Positions 31,196 through 39,688 of a DNA stretch of 64,000 nucleotides are shown here, piece after piece. Position numbers and translations under genes: made by a program. This DNA is from Oceanicola granulosus HTCC2516 (lineage in GTDB: Bacteria; Pseudomonadota; Alphaproteobacteria; Rhodobacterales; Rhodobacteraceae). How positions within the stretch are numbered: the stretch's first letter is position 1; each line of letters opens with the position of its first letter. The stretch covers positions 630,511-694,510 of the forward strand of contig NZ_CH724107.1 of NCBI RefSeq assembly GCF_000153305.1. The letters run 5' to 3'. Under the pieces are notes generated by a model, which was not told the DNA's origin, ran no database searches, and saw only the letters and a program-made list of their open reading frames with translations.

Positions 31196-31234
31196 TTGAC
31201 ACAAAACGGGAACATCCATAGAACATCCTCGAAC
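31196..31234 (+). promoter_or_regulatory. lexA promoter with LexA (SOS) box
   Basis: TTGACA at 31196-31201 is a consensus -35. GAAC-N7-GAAC occupies 31210-31224, covering the likely -10 region (CATAGA near 31217), and a third GAAC at 31231-31234 follows after six bases. Binding of LexA here would occlude the polymerase, giving autoregulation. The same three-block spacing occurs at 635-659. Confidence 0.85.
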
Positions 31235-31268
31235 GCGCATCACGCGTGGCGAGAGGAGACCCATCCGG

Positions 31269-31958
31269 ATGCTGACGAAGAAACAGCTGGATCTGCTTGA
31301 ATTCATTCACAAGCGGCTGCAGGCCGACGGTGTGCCGCCCTCGTTCGACGAGATGAAGGAGGCGCTGGACCTGCGGTCGAAGTCGGGAATCCACCGGCTC
31401 ATCACCGCGCTGGAAGAGCGCGGCTTCATCCGCCGCCTCGCCCATCGGGCCCGGGCGCTGGAGATCGTGAAGCTGCCCGACGCCCTGCAAGGCCGGGGCT
31501 TTACCCCGCGGGTGATCGAGGGCGACCGCCCCGATGCGTCGCCGCCGCCCGCGGCGAAGCCGGTCGAGGCCGCCGGTGCGGTCGAGTTGCCGGTGATGGG
31601 GCGCATCGCCGCGGGTGTGCCCATCGCCGCGATCAGCGAGGAGAGTTCGCGCGTGGCGGTGCCGCAGGGGATGATCGGGCGCGGGCCGCACTACGCGCTC
31701 GAGGTGCGCGGGGATTCGATGATCGACATGGGGATCAACGACGGCGACGTCGTGGTGATCCGCGAGACGGCGACGGCAGACGACGGCGACGTGGTCGTCG
31801 CGCTGGTCGAGGAGCAGGAGGCGACGCTGAAGCGCTTCCGCCGCCAGGGCTCGTCGATCGCGCTCGAAGCGGCGAATCCGGCCTACGAGACACGGATACT
31901 TCCGGCGGCGATGGTGAAGGTGCAGGGCTGCCTCGTCGGCCTGATCCGCACCTACTGA
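31269..31958 (+). CDS. lexA: LexA repressor
   Basis: SOS repressor that self-cleaves when RecA is activated. The product has 229 residues. The N-terminal winged helix ([37 protein letters not shown]) binds DNA. The cleavage site is A115-G116 in GRIAAGVPI, and the catalytic dyad is S150 (VRGDSMID) and K188 (ATLKRF). The long, proline-rich hinge (residues about 72-105) is usual in alphaproteobacteria. An SOS box lies in its promoter. A GC-rich inverted repeat lies between its stop and the convergent cyclophilin gene. Confidence 0.98.
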   Translation: MLTKKQLDLLEFIHKRLQADGVPPSFDEMKEALDLRSKSGIHRLITALEERGFIRRLAHRARALEIVKLPDALQGRGFTPRVIEGDRPDASPPPAAKPVEAAGAVELPVMGRIAAGVPIAAISEESSRVAVPQGMIGRGPHYALEVRGDSMIDMGINDGDVVVIRETATADDGDVVVALVEEQEATLKRFRRQGSSIALEAANPAYETRILPAAMVKVQGCLVGLIRTY

Positions 31959-31998
31959 CAAGCCGCGCCGCCCCCGTCCGCGGGGACGGCGCGAAGGA

Positions 31999-32658
31999 TC
32001 ACTCCTCGGCGGCCCGCACCTCGACGTCTTCCATGACGTCGGGCGCGCCGACGATGGCGCCGTTGCCGCCGGTGCCGAGCTTGATGGCGTCGACGACGTC
32101 CATCCCCTCAACCACTTCGCCGACCACTGTGTACTGCCCGTTCAGGTGCCCCGCCGGGCCGAACATGATGAAGAACTGCGAGTTGGCGGAGTCAGGGTTG
32201 TTGCTGCGGGCCATGCCGACGACGCCGCGTTCGAAGGCGATGTCGGAGAACTCGGCCTCCAGATCGGGCAGGTGCGAGCCGCCGGTGCCGGCGCGGGCGA
32301 TGTTGGCGCCCGTCTTGCCGTACTCGACATCGCCGGTCTGGGCCATGAAGCCCTCGATCACCCGGTGGAACACCACCCCGTCGTAGGCCCCGTTCTCGGC
32401 CAGCGCCTGAAGGCGCGCGGCGTGCTTGGGCGCGGCCTCCTCGTTCAGGTCGATGACGACTTCGCCCTCCGCCTCGCCCGCGACCTGGATCACCAGGTAC
32501 GGCCCCGGCGCGCCGGCGGCCCCGCCCCCGGCCGTCGCATCGGCGGGCGCGGCGGGCGCGGTCTCGTCGGTCTGCGCGCCCACCGGCAGCAACGTCCAGC
32601 CGAGCGCCAGCGCCGCGGCGGCGGCACCGGCCGCCAGAAGTCCGCCGCGCCTATGCAT
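31999..32658 (-). CDS. Exported cyclophilin-type peptidyl-prolyl isomerase
   Basis: Cis-trans prolyl isomerase with a signal peptide (AAGAAAAALALGWTLLPVGA, then a Pro/Ala linker), so probably periplasmic. The cyclophilin fold spans about residues 55-215: VVFHRVIEGFMAQTGDVEYG carries the catalytic arginine (FHRV), and NSQFFIMFGPAGHLNGQYTV the substrate pocket. It has 219 residues. It overlaps the end of the upstream cytoplasmic cyclophilin gene by eight bases, so a cytoplasmic and an exported paralogue are made from one transcript. Confidence 0.93.
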   Translation of the reverse strand: MHRRGGLLAAGAAAAALALGWTLLPVGAQTDETAPAAPADATAGGGAAGAPGPYLVIQVAGEAEGEVVIDLNEEAAPKHAARLQALAENGAYDGVVFHRVIEGFMAQTGDVEYGKTGANIARAGTGGSHLPDLEAEFSDIAFERGVVGMARSNNPDSANSQFFIMFGPAGHLNGQYTVVGEVVEGMDVVDAIKLGTGGNGAIVGAPDVMEDVEVRAAEE

Positions 32659-33157
32659 CCGCGGCGACCTTGACGGAGATCATGCGGTCCGGGTTCGCCG
32701 GCGGCTCGCCGCGGGTGATCGCGTCGACATGCTCCATCCCCGCGATGACGCGGCCGTAGACGGTGTATTGCCGGTTGAGGAAGTGGTTGTCGGAAAAGTT
32801 GATGAAGAACTGCGAGTTGGCCGAGTTCGGGTTCTGCGAGCGCGCGGCGCCGAGGGTGCCGCGATCGTGCGGGATGCCGGAGAACTCGGCCGGCAGGTCG
32901 GGCTTGTCCGAGCTGCCGGTGCCGGCGCGGCCCGGATTGTAGTCCTTCTCCATGTTGGCGTGCTCGACATCGCCCGTCTGGGCCATGAAGCCGTCGATGA
33001 CGCGGTGGAAGGCGACGTTGTCGTAGGCGCCGTCGCGGGCGAGCTCCTTCATCCGCTCGACATGCTTGGGCGCGATGTCGGGCAGCAGCTCGATGGTGAC
33101 GGTGCCGTCCTTCAGCTCCATCAGGATGGTGTTCTCGGGGTCCTTGATCTCGGCCAT
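32651..33157 (-). CDS. ppiB: Cytoplasmic cyclophilin-type peptidyl-prolyl isomerase
   Basis: A 168-residue isomerase without signal peptide. The start at 33157 (MAEIKDPENTILMELKDG) was chosen, with GAGGA upstream; an ATG five codons earlier is possible. VAFHRVIDGFMAQTGDVEH and NSQFFINFSDNHFLNRQYTV are the active-site blocks. It is divergent from pgk, 156 bp apart, and overlaps its exported paralogue downstream. Confidence 0.95.
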   Translation of the reverse strand: MAEIKDPENTILMELKDGTVTIELLPDIAPKHVERMKELARDGAYDNVAFHRVIDGFMAQTGDVEHANMEKDYNPGRAGTGSSDKPDLPAEFSGIPHDRGTLGAARSQNPNSANSQFFINFSDNHFLNRQYTVYGRVIAGMEHVDAITRGEPPANPDRMISVKVAADA

Positions 33158-33313
33158 GGTGTCCTCATGCATGTGTCGCGCGGACCCTATTGCGCCCGCG
33201 CGCCGTTGTGAAGCGGCAGGCCCGGTCGCGCGCCGCCATGCGCCGGGTGCCGCCGGTTGACGCGGCGGCGCAAAGCGCTGACACCGGGGCCGACCGAGCA
33301 CAGGAGTATCCCG

Positions 33314-34489
33314 ATGAGCTGGAAGAGCCTCGACGACATGGACCTCGCGGGCAAGCGCGTGCTGACCCGCGTCGACATCAACGTGCCGATGGAAGACGGC
33401 CGCGTCACCGATGCCACCCGCATCGAGCGGATCGTGCCGACGGTGCGCGACATCCTCGACAAGGGCGGCCTGCCGATCCTGCTGGCGCATTTCGGCCGGC
33501 CCAAGGGGCAGGTCGTGCCCGAGATGTCGCTGCGCCACGTGGTGCCGGCGCTGGAGGAGGCGCTGGGGCGCTCCGTCACCTTCGTCGAGGGCGGTTACGG
33601 CGAGGCCGTCGCCGGGGCGGGCGACGGCGATGTGCTGCTGTTCGAGAACGTGCGCTTCAACCCCGGCGAGGAGAAGAACGACGAAGGCTTCGCCGAACGC
33701 CTCGCCAGCGTCGGCGACGTCTATTGCAATGACGCCTTCTCCGCCGCCCACCGCGCCCATGCCACGACGGAGGCCCTCGCCCACCTGCTCCCCGCCTGCG
33801 CCGGCCGGCTGATGGCGGCCGAGCTGAGGGCGCTCGAGGCCGCGCTCGGCGATCCCGAGCGGCCCGTGGTCGCCGTGGTCGGCGGCGCGAAGGTTTCCAC
33901 CAAGCTCGACCTGCTGGGCAATCTCGTCACCCGCGTCGACACGCTGGTGATCGGCGGCGGCATGGCCAACACGTTCCTCGCCGCGCAGGGGCTCGACGTG
34001 GGCAAGTCGCTCTGCGAGCATGACCTCGCCGACACCGCCCGCGAGATCGCCGCCAAGGCCGCCGAGGCGGGCTGCGAGATCCTTCTGCCGCGCGACGTCG
34101 TCGTCGCGCGCGAGTTCAAGGCCGGGGCGGAGAGCGAGGTGGTGAAGGCCGAGGACGTCCCCGCCGACGCGATGATCCTCGATGCCGGGCCCGACAGCGT
34201 GGCCCATGTGGGGATGGTGTTCGAGCGCTCCCGAACCCTGGTCTGGAACGGCCCGCTCGGCGCCTTCGAGATCGAGCCGTTCGACGCCGCCTCCAACGCC
34301 GCCGCCCGGAAAGCCGCCGAGCTGACGCGCGCCGGCAAGCTCACGTCGGTCGCCGGGGGCGGCGACACCGTCTCGGCGCTCAACCAGGCGGGCGTGGCCG
34401 ACGACTTCTCCTACATCTCGACGGCGGGCGGCGCCTTCCTCGAATGGATGGAGGGCAAGACCCTGCCCGGCGTCGCCGCGCTGAGGTGA
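33314..34489 (+). CDS. pgk: Phosphoglycerate kinase
   Basis: Glycolytic/gluconeogenic kinase, 391 residues. [17 protein letters not shown], the [11 protein letters not shown] substrate loop, [31 protein letters not shown] and the terminal [16 protein letters not shown] nucleotide motif are in the expected order. ATG 33314 ([16 protein letters not shown]) is preferred over a longer frame. The class I aldolase gene follows after 93 bp that contain a GC-rich inverted repeat. Confidence 0.98.
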   Translation: MSWKSLDDMDLAGKRVLTRVDINVPMEDGRVTDATRIERIVPTVRDILDKGGLPILLAHFGRPKGQVVPEMSLRHVVPALEEALGRSVTFVEGGYGEAVAGAGDGDVLLFENVRFNPGEEKNDEGFAERLASVGDVYCNDAFSAAHRAHATTEALAHLLPACAGRLMAAELRALEAALGDPERPVVAVVGGAKVSTKLDLLGNLVTRVDTLVIGGGMANTFLAAQGLDVGKSLCEHDLADTAREIAAKAAEAGCEILLPRDVVVAREFKAGAESEVVKAEDVPADAMILDAGPDSVAHVGMVFERSRTLVWNGPLGAFEIEPFDAASNAAARKAAELTRAGKLTSVAGGGDTVSALNQAGVADDFSYISTAGGAFLEWMEGKTLPGVAALR

Positions 34490-34582
34490 GACGGCCCCTG
34501 CCCCGGTGGCGCTAACAGGTTTGCAACCGCGCCGGGGCTCTCTCATAAGCCGGTAAAGCGCAGACGAATTAGGGAGAAAGAC

Positions 34583-35473
34583 ATGGCGAACGAGGCGATG
34601 ACGGCGCAGATGCGCGACGGCAAGGGGTTCATCGCGGCCCTCGACCAGAGCGGCGGCTCCACCCCGAAGGCGCTCAAGCTCTACGGCATCGAGGAGAGCG
34701 AGTATTCCTCCGACGCCGAGATGTTCGACCACATCCACGCCATGCGCACCCGCATCGTGCGCTCCCCCGCCTTCTCGGGCGACAAGGTGATCGGCGCGAT
34801 CCTGTTCGAGGACACGATGAACCGCGAGATCGGCGGCATGTCGTCGGCGCAGTACCTGTGGCAGGAGCGCGGCGTGGTGCCGTTCCTGAAGGTCGACAAG
34901 GGCCTCGAGGCCGCGGCCGACGGCGTCAAGCTGATGAAGCCGATCCCCGGGCTCGACGACCTGCTCGAGAAGGCCGTCGGGCACGGCATCTTCGGCACCA
35001 AGATGCGCTCGGTCATCGACGCGGCCGATCGCAAGGGCATCGCCGAGATCGTCGCGCAGCAGTTCAAGATCGGCGCGCAGATCCTCGGCCACGGGCTGAT
35101 GCCGATCCTCGAGCCGGAGGTGACGATCACCATCGACGACAAGGGCGAGGCCGAGGGCATCCTGCGCGAGGAGATCGAGAAGAACCTCGAGCAGCTCGGC
35201 GCGGACGAGCAGGTCATGCTCAAGCTGTCGCTGCCGACCTCGGACGACTTCTACCGCCCGCTGATCGAGCACCCGAAGGTGCTGCGCGTCGTCGCGCTCT
35301 CGGGCGGCTACTCGCGCGAGGAGGCGAACGCGCTGCTGGCGAAGAACCCGGGGCTGATCGCCTCGTTCTCGCGCGCGCTGACGGAGGGGCTCTCGGCGCA
35401 GCAGAGCGACGAGGAGTTCGACGCCAGGCTCGCCGAGGCGATCGACTCCATCTACACCGCCAGCATCACCTGA
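34583..35473 (+). CDS. Class I fructose-bisphosphate aldolase
   Basis: Schiff-base aldolase of 296 residues. FIAALDQSGGSTPKALKLYG at the N terminus and the later VPFLKVDKGLE, ILEPEVTI and LKLSLPT lysine-containing strand identify the bacterial class I family that resembles the eukaryotic enzyme. A lysine in EQVMLKLSLP is the likely Schiff-base residue. AGGGAG lies upstream of the ATG. It follows pgk, so both lower-glycolysis enzymes may be co-expressed. Confidence 0.94.
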   Translation: MANEAMTAQMRDGKGFIAALDQSGGSTPKALKLYGIEESEYSSDAEMFDHIHAMRTRIVRSPAFSGDKVIGAILFEDTMNREIGGMSSAQYLWQERGVVPFLKVDKGLEAAADGVKLMKPIPGLDDLLEKAVGHGIFGTKMRSVIDAADRKGIAEIVAQQFKIGAQILGHGLMPILEPEVTITIDDKGEAEGILREEIEKNLEQLGADEQVMLKLSLPTSDDFYRPLIEHPKVLRVVALSGGYSREEANALLAKNPGLIASFSRALTEGLSAQQSDEEFDARLAEAIDSIYTASIT

Positions 35474-35591
35474 GGCGGCGCTGCCATTCGGCGCGGGCGC
35501 GGTGCGAAAGGGACTTCCCTTCCCGCCGCGCCCTGTGCCACCTTGCCCGCGAGCCCGCCCGACGAAAGAGGCGGCCGAACGAGGCACGAGC

Positions 35592-35891
35592 ATGACCCGC
35601 AAGACCCGTATGCCTTATGGCGCGATCCTCTATTTCGTGGGGGCGCTGCTGTTGAGCTTCTACTTCGTCTTCGCCGCCGTGCAGGGCGATTACGGCGTGT
35701 TCCGCCGCGCGGAGGTGGATGCCGAGGCGCGCGAGTTGCGCGCCGAGCTGGCGCTGCTGCAGGCGGAGGTCGCCGAGATGGAGAACCTCGCCCGGCGGCT
35801 GTCCGACGCCTACCTCGATCTCGACCTCGTCGACGAGCGCGCCCGCGACGTGCTCGGCCTGATCCGCGCCGACGAGATCGTCGTCCGCTAA
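35592..35891 (+). CDS. ftsB: Septum formation initiator FtsB
   Basis: Small bitopic division protein of the FtsB/DivIC family that bridges FtsL and FtsQ in the divisome. The 99-residue product has a short cytoplasmic tail, one helix at about residues 11-30 (AILYFVGALLLSFYFVFAAV), then a coiled coil (EARELRAELALLQAEVAEME) and a C-terminal ERARDVLGLIRADEIV motif typical of the alphaproteobacterial form. It lies upstream of pdhA in the usual alphaproteobacterial order, but here a minus-strand gene intervenes. Its stop overlaps that gene's stop by four bases. Confidence 0.9.
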   Translation: MTRKTRMPYGAILYFVGALLLSFYFVFAAVQGDYGVFRRAEVDAEARELRAELALLQAEVAEMENLARRLSDAYLDLDLVDERARDVLGLIRADEIVVR

Positions 35892-36613
35892 AGGACCGCG
35901 AAGAGCAGCGCGCCGTAGCCGGCCGCGCCGGCGAAGAACGGCAGGAAGCGGCTCTCCCGGTCTTCCGGCAGCTCTTCCTTCAGCACGTTCAGCACCACGC
36001 CTCCCACGAGGAACGCGCTCAGCGCGATGATCACCTGCTCGGGCAGCTCCACCATCAACGACAGCCCCAGCCCGCCCACGACGCCGCCGACCAGCAGCCA
36101 GCGGCCGATGCGGTCGTAGAGGTGGCGGTGGTCGTGGCGCAGGCCGATGTCGGTGGTGACGAAGTGCAGCGCCATGGCGACGGCGTAAAAGGTCTCGGAG
36201 CCGAGCGAGGTCTCCTCGCGGTGCAGCAGCAGGTAGCCGATCAGCAGGTTATAGGTCGCGAACGAGCCGAGATGCGCCCAGAAGATGCCGTCGCCCTCGT
36301 GCGGCGCGCCGCTGCCGTCCTGCGGGCGGCCGCCGCGGACGTGACGCTCGAGCGCGTAGAAGGCGGCCAGCCCGATCAGCGCCAGCACGTAGACCAGCTC
36401 GCCCGCGGCCCAATCGCTCTCGGCCAGCTCGTGTTCGTGCTCGGCGAGGTCCGGGAGCAGGTGGAGGAAGACGTAGGCCACCGCCACGCCGCCCGACGCC
36501 GAGACCCACCAGGCGCGGGGAATGTGGCCCAGCCGGTAGAGCGTGGGGGCGAACAGGTGGACGGCGGCGAACAGGGCCGCGGCGGCGACGGCGAGCAGGA
36601 TATCGGCATTCAT
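35888..36613 (-). CDS. Multi-pass membrane protein, possibly ZIP-like
   Basis: A 241-residue integral membrane protein with about seven to eight hydrophobic helices. FLHLLPDLAEHEHEL, LHFVTTDIGLRHDHRH and VLNVLKEELPEDRESR place His, Glu and Asp in or near helices, a pattern reminiscent of ZIP metal transporters, but the canonical HNxxD motif is absent. Function is not established. It is convergent with ftsB and divergent from pdhA. Confidence 0.75.
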   Translation of the reverse strand: MNADILLAVAAAALFAAVHLFAPTLYRLGHIPRAWWVSASGGVAVAYVFLHLLPDLAEHEHELAESDWAAGELVYVLALIGLAAFYALERHVRGGRPQDGSGAPHEGDGIFWAHLGSFATYNLLIGYLLLHREETSLGSETFYAVAMALHFVTTDIGLRHDHRHLYDRIGRWLLVGGVVGGLGLSLMVELPEQVIIALSAFLVGGVVLNVLKEELPEDRESRFLPFFAGAAGYGALLFAVL

Positions 36614-36767
36614 ACCTCGCGAACCCGTCGTTTCGGCCGCGGGTTCCCCCGAAGCCGCGGTGTCTTGTCGGGCACGGCAGACGTGTTAGCTTTTCCGGGT
36701 GCAGGGGCGGGAGACCTCTGCTAGGGATAGTTTAGCTTTAAACGATCTGCCGCAGAGGGAGGATTCG
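36614..36767 (+). promoter_or_regulatory. Divergent promoter region of the membrane-protein gene and pdhA
   Basis: A 154-bp gap. GAACCCG (36621-36627) and CGGGTTC (36640-36646) form an inverted repeat near the membrane-protein start. An AT-rich patch with GTTTAGCTTTAAAC (36730-36743) stands out in otherwise GC-rich sequence and is the likely core of the pdh promoter, followed by GAGGGAGGA as the pdhA ribosome binding site. No -35/-10 pair is assigned. Confidence 0.4.
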
Positions 36768-37784
36768 ATGGCCACCAAGAAAGCGGGTGCCAAGCCCAAC
36801 GTGTCGGCCGAGGAGCTGCTCCACTACTACCGGGAGATGCTGCTCATCCGCCGCTTCGAGGAAAAGGCCGGCCAGCTCTACGGCATGGGCCTGATCGGCG
36901 GCTTCTGCCACCTCTACATCGGCCAGGAAGCCGTCGTCGTCGGGCTCGAGGCCGCGGCCGACGAGGGCGACAAGCGCGTCACCTCCTACCGCGACCACGG
37001 CCACATGCTCGCCTGCGGCATGGACCCGAAGGGGGTCATGGCCGAGCTCACCGGCCGCGAGGGCGGCTACTCCAAGGGCAAGGGCGGGAGCATGCACATG
37101 TTCTCCAAGGAGAAGCACTTCTACGGCGGCCACGGCATCGTCGCCGCCCAGGTGCCGATCGGGGCCGGCCTGGCGCTCGCCGACAAGTACCTCGGCAACG
37201 ACCGCGTCACCTTCACCTACTTCGGCGACGGCGCCGCCAACCAGGGCCAGGTCTACGAGACCTACAACATGGCCCAGCTGTGGGACCTGCCCGTCGTCTT
37301 CGTGATCGAGAACAACCAGTACGCCATGGGCACCTCCGTCAAGCGCTCGACCAAGAGCCCGAGCCTGTGGGAGCGCGGCGCGGCCTACGGGATCAAGGGC
37401 GAGGAGGTCGACGGCATGGACGTGCTCGCGGTCAAGGCCGCCGGCGAAAAGGCCGTCGAGCACTGCCGCGCCGGCGACGGCCCTTACATCCTCGAGGTCA
37501 AGACCTACCGCTACCGCGGCCACTCGATGTCGGACCCGGCCAAGTACCGCACCCGCGAGGAAGTCCAGAAGATGCGCGACGAGCGCGACCCGATCGAGAG
37601 CGTGCGCACCATGCTGCTCGACGGCAAGCACGCCTCTGAGGACGACCTCAAGTCGATCGACAAGGAGGTGAAGGACCAGGTGAACGAGGCCGCCGAGTTC
37701 TCCAAGGAGAGCCCCGAGCCGGCCATGGAAGAGCTCTGGACCGACATCTACGCCAAGGAAATTCCGCAGGGGGAGGCCGTCTGA
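36768..37784 (+). CDS. pdhA: Pyruvate dehydrogenase E1 alpha subunit
   Basis: Thiamine-diphosphate subunit of the heterotetrameric E1, decarboxylating pyruvate. The product has 338 residues. The ThDP/Mg motif is FGDGAANQGQVYETYNMAQ to VIENNQYAMG, and YRYRGHSMSDPAKYRTREE is the phosphorylation-loop equivalent. The start is ATG 36768 with GGGAGGA upstream. Its stop abuts the pdhB start by one base, so the operon is tight: pdhA-pdhB-two small genes-pdhC. Confidence 0.98.
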   Translation: MATKKAGAKPNVSAEELLHYYREMLLIRRFEEKAGQLYGMGLIGGFCHLYIGQEAVVVGLEAAADEGDKRVTSYRDHGHMLACGMDPKGVMAELTGREGGYSKGKGGSMHMFSKEKHFYGGHGIVAAQVPIGAGLALADKYLGNDRVTFTYFGDGAANQGQVYETYNMAQLWDLPVVFVIENNQYAMGTSVKRSTKSPSLWERGAAYGIKGEEVDGMDVLAVKAAGEKAVEHCRAGDGPYILEVKTYRYRGHSMSDPAKYRTREEVQKMRDERDPIESVRTMLLDGKHASEDDLKSIDKEVKDQVNEAAEFSKESPEPAMEELWTDIYAKEIPQGEAV

Positions 37785-39173
37785 ATGGCAACCGAGATCC
37801 TGATGCCCGCGCTCTCTCCGACGATGGAGGAAGGCACGCTGGCCAAGTGGCTGGTGAAGGAGGGCGACACCGTCTCCTCGGGTGACATCCTCGCCGAGAT
37901 CGAGACCGACAAGGCGACGATGGAGTTCGAGGCCGTCGACGAGGGCACCATCGGCAAGATCCTCGTCGAGGAAGGCACCGAGGGGGTGAAGGTCAACCAG
38001 CCCATCGCCGTGCTGCTCGAGGAGGGCGAGGACGCCTCGGCCGCCGACGACGTGTCTTCCGGCGCCGCCGAGCCCGCCGCCGCGCCCGAGGGCGACACCG
38101 ACACCCGCGAGGCCAAGGCCCCCGCCGCCGCCGCGCAGCCCGCCGATCCGCCCAAGGCCGACGCCAGCCCCGACTATCCCGAGGGCACCGAGACCAAGAC
38201 GATGACCGTCCGCGAGGCGCTCAACAGCGCCATCGCCGAGGAGATGGAGCGCGACGAGAACGTCTTCATCATGGGCGAGGAGGTTGCCGAGTACCAGGGC
38301 GCCTACAAGATCACCCAAGGCCTGCTCGACCGCTTCGGCGACAAGCGCGTCATCGACACGCCGATCACCGAGCACGGCTTCGCCGGCATCGGCGTCGGCG
38401 CGGCCTTCGGCGGGTTGCGCCCGATCGTCGAGTTCATGACCTTCAACTTCGCCATGCAGGCGATGGACCAGATCATCAACTCCGCGGCCAAGACGCTCTA
38501 CATGTCCGGCGGCCAGATGGGCTGCCCGATGGTGTTCCGCGGCCCCAACGGCGCCGCCGCCCGCGTCGGCGCGCAGCACAGCCAGGACTACGCCGCCTGG
38601 TATGCCTCGGTGCCAGGCCTCAAGGTGGTGATGCCCTACAGCGCCGCCGACTACAAAGGCCTCTTCAAGTCTGCGGTGCGCGACCCGAACCCGGTGATCT
38701 TCCTCGAGAACGAGATCCTCTACGGCCGCTCCTTCGAGGTGCCGGTGCTCGACGATTTCACCATCCCCTTCGGCAAGGCCAAGATCGCCCGCTCGGGCAG
38801 CGACGTCACCATCGTCAGCTGGGGCATCGGCATGTCCTACGCGCTCGAGGCGGCGGAGAAGCTCGCCGGCGAGGGCGTCGAGGCCGAGGTGATCGACCTG
38901 CGCACCCTGCGCCCGCTCGACTACGCCACGGTGATCGAGAGCGTGAAGAAGACCAACCGCTGCGTCACCGTCGAGGAGGGCTGGCCGGTGGCGTCGCTGT
39001 CCAACCACCTGTCGGCCTACATCATGGAGAACGCCTTCGACTGGCTCGACGCGCCCGTGCTGAACTGCACCGGCAAGGACGTGCCCATGCCCTACGCGGC
39101 CAACCTCGAGCGTCACGCGCTCATCACCACCGACGAGGTCGTCGAGGCGGTGAAGAAGGTCACCTACCGCTAG
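37785..39173 (+). CDS. pdhB: Pyruvate dehydrogenase E1 beta subunit with lipoyl domain
   Basis: Beta subunit of E1, 462 residues. Residues 1-80 form a biotinyl/lipoyl domain with the modifiable lysine K43 in ETDKATMEF, a fusion known in alphaproteobacteria. A Pro/Ala linker follows (about 85-130), then the transketolase-like domain ([35 protein letters not shown]). The first 80 residues are nearly identical to those of pdhC, and the DNA is about 90% identical over 246 bp. Confidence 0.97.
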   Translation: MATEILMPALSPTMEEGTLAKWLVKEGDTVSSGDILAEIETDKATMEFEAVDEGTIGKILVEEGTEGVKVNQPIAVLLEEGEDASAADDVSSGAAEPAAAPEGDTDTREAKAPAAAAQPADPPKADASPDYPEGTETKTMTVREALNSAIAEEMERDENVFIMGEEVAEYQGAYKITQGLLDRFGDKRVIDTPITEHGFAGIGVGAAFGGLRPIVEFMTFNFAMQAMDQIINSAAKTLYMSGGQMGCPMVFRGPNGAAARVGAQHSQDYAAWYASVPGLKVVMPYSAADYKGLFKSAVRDPNPVIFLENEILYGRSFEVPVLDDFTIPFGKAKIARSGSDVTIVSWGIGMSYALEAAEKLAGEGVEAEVIDLRTLRPLDYATVIESVKKTNRCVTVEEGWPVASLSNHLSAYIMENAFDWLDAPVLNCTGKDVPMPYAANLERHALITTDEVVEAVKKVTYR

Positions 39174-39177
39174 GCTC

Positions 39178-39435
39178 ATGGAAGTGCTGGGCCATGACAG
39201 CGCGCGCGAGGCATACCGGATCAAGGCGCATGGCTTGACCGCGCTCGTGCCCGACGGCCTGATATCGGAGCGCCTGGCCCTCACCGGGGGCCGGGGACAC
39301 CAGACCGCCTACGAGTGGCTCGCCCGGAACGCGGCGGCGCTCGAGCGGACGCTTCTAGACCTGCGCGAGGGACGGCCGGTGCGGCCGCCCTTCGACCGGG
39401 TGGACCTCGAGGAGGAAAGCGATGTCCGACACTGA
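39178..39435 (+). CDS. Small hypothetical protein in the pdh operon (85 aa)
   Basis: Starts four bases after the pdhB stop and overlaps the next small gene by 14 bases, so it is part of the operon. The 85-residue product is soluble and mixed alpha/beta (MEVLGHDSAREAYRIKAHGL, WLARNAAALERTLLDLREGR). I recognise no family. The tight spacing is the main evidence that it is coding. Confidence 0.65.
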   Translation: MEVLGHDSAREAYRIKAHGLTALVPDGLISERLALTGGRGHQTAYEWLARNAAALERTLLDLREGRPVRPPFDRVDLEEESDVRH

Positions 39436-39688
39436 GATCGAAATCGTCCGCTCCCGCGACGGCGGGCGCGCGTTCGACATCGTCGTCTTCGCCGGCGACG
39501 CCAAGTACTGGGGCACCGTCCCCGCCGAGGTGCTCGACAGCGAGGTCGGCCCGGACGCCGACGAGACGGCCCGCGCGGCCTGGATCGGCGCCAACGGCGA
39601 CGCCATTTTAGCCGCCCTGCGCGCCGCAGCCGACGGCGGCACCGCCCCCGCCCCCTTTTCCAGCGTCGTCCTGACGGAGAAACAGTAA
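39422..39688 (+). CDS. Small hypothetical protein in the pdh operon (88 aa)
   Basis: Overlaps its upstream neighbour by 14 bases and shares one base with pdhC (TAATG). GAGGAAAG is a good ribosome binding site before the ATG. The product, 88 residues, is acidic ([20 protein letters not shown]), without cysteines, helices of membrane type or known motifs. Its placement between E1 and E2 genes suggests an accessory role, not proven. Confidence 0.7.
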   Translation: MSDTEIEIVRSRDGGRAFDIVVFAGDAKYWGTVPAEVLDSEVGPDADETARAAWIGANGDAILAALRAAADGGTAPAPFSSVVLTEKQ

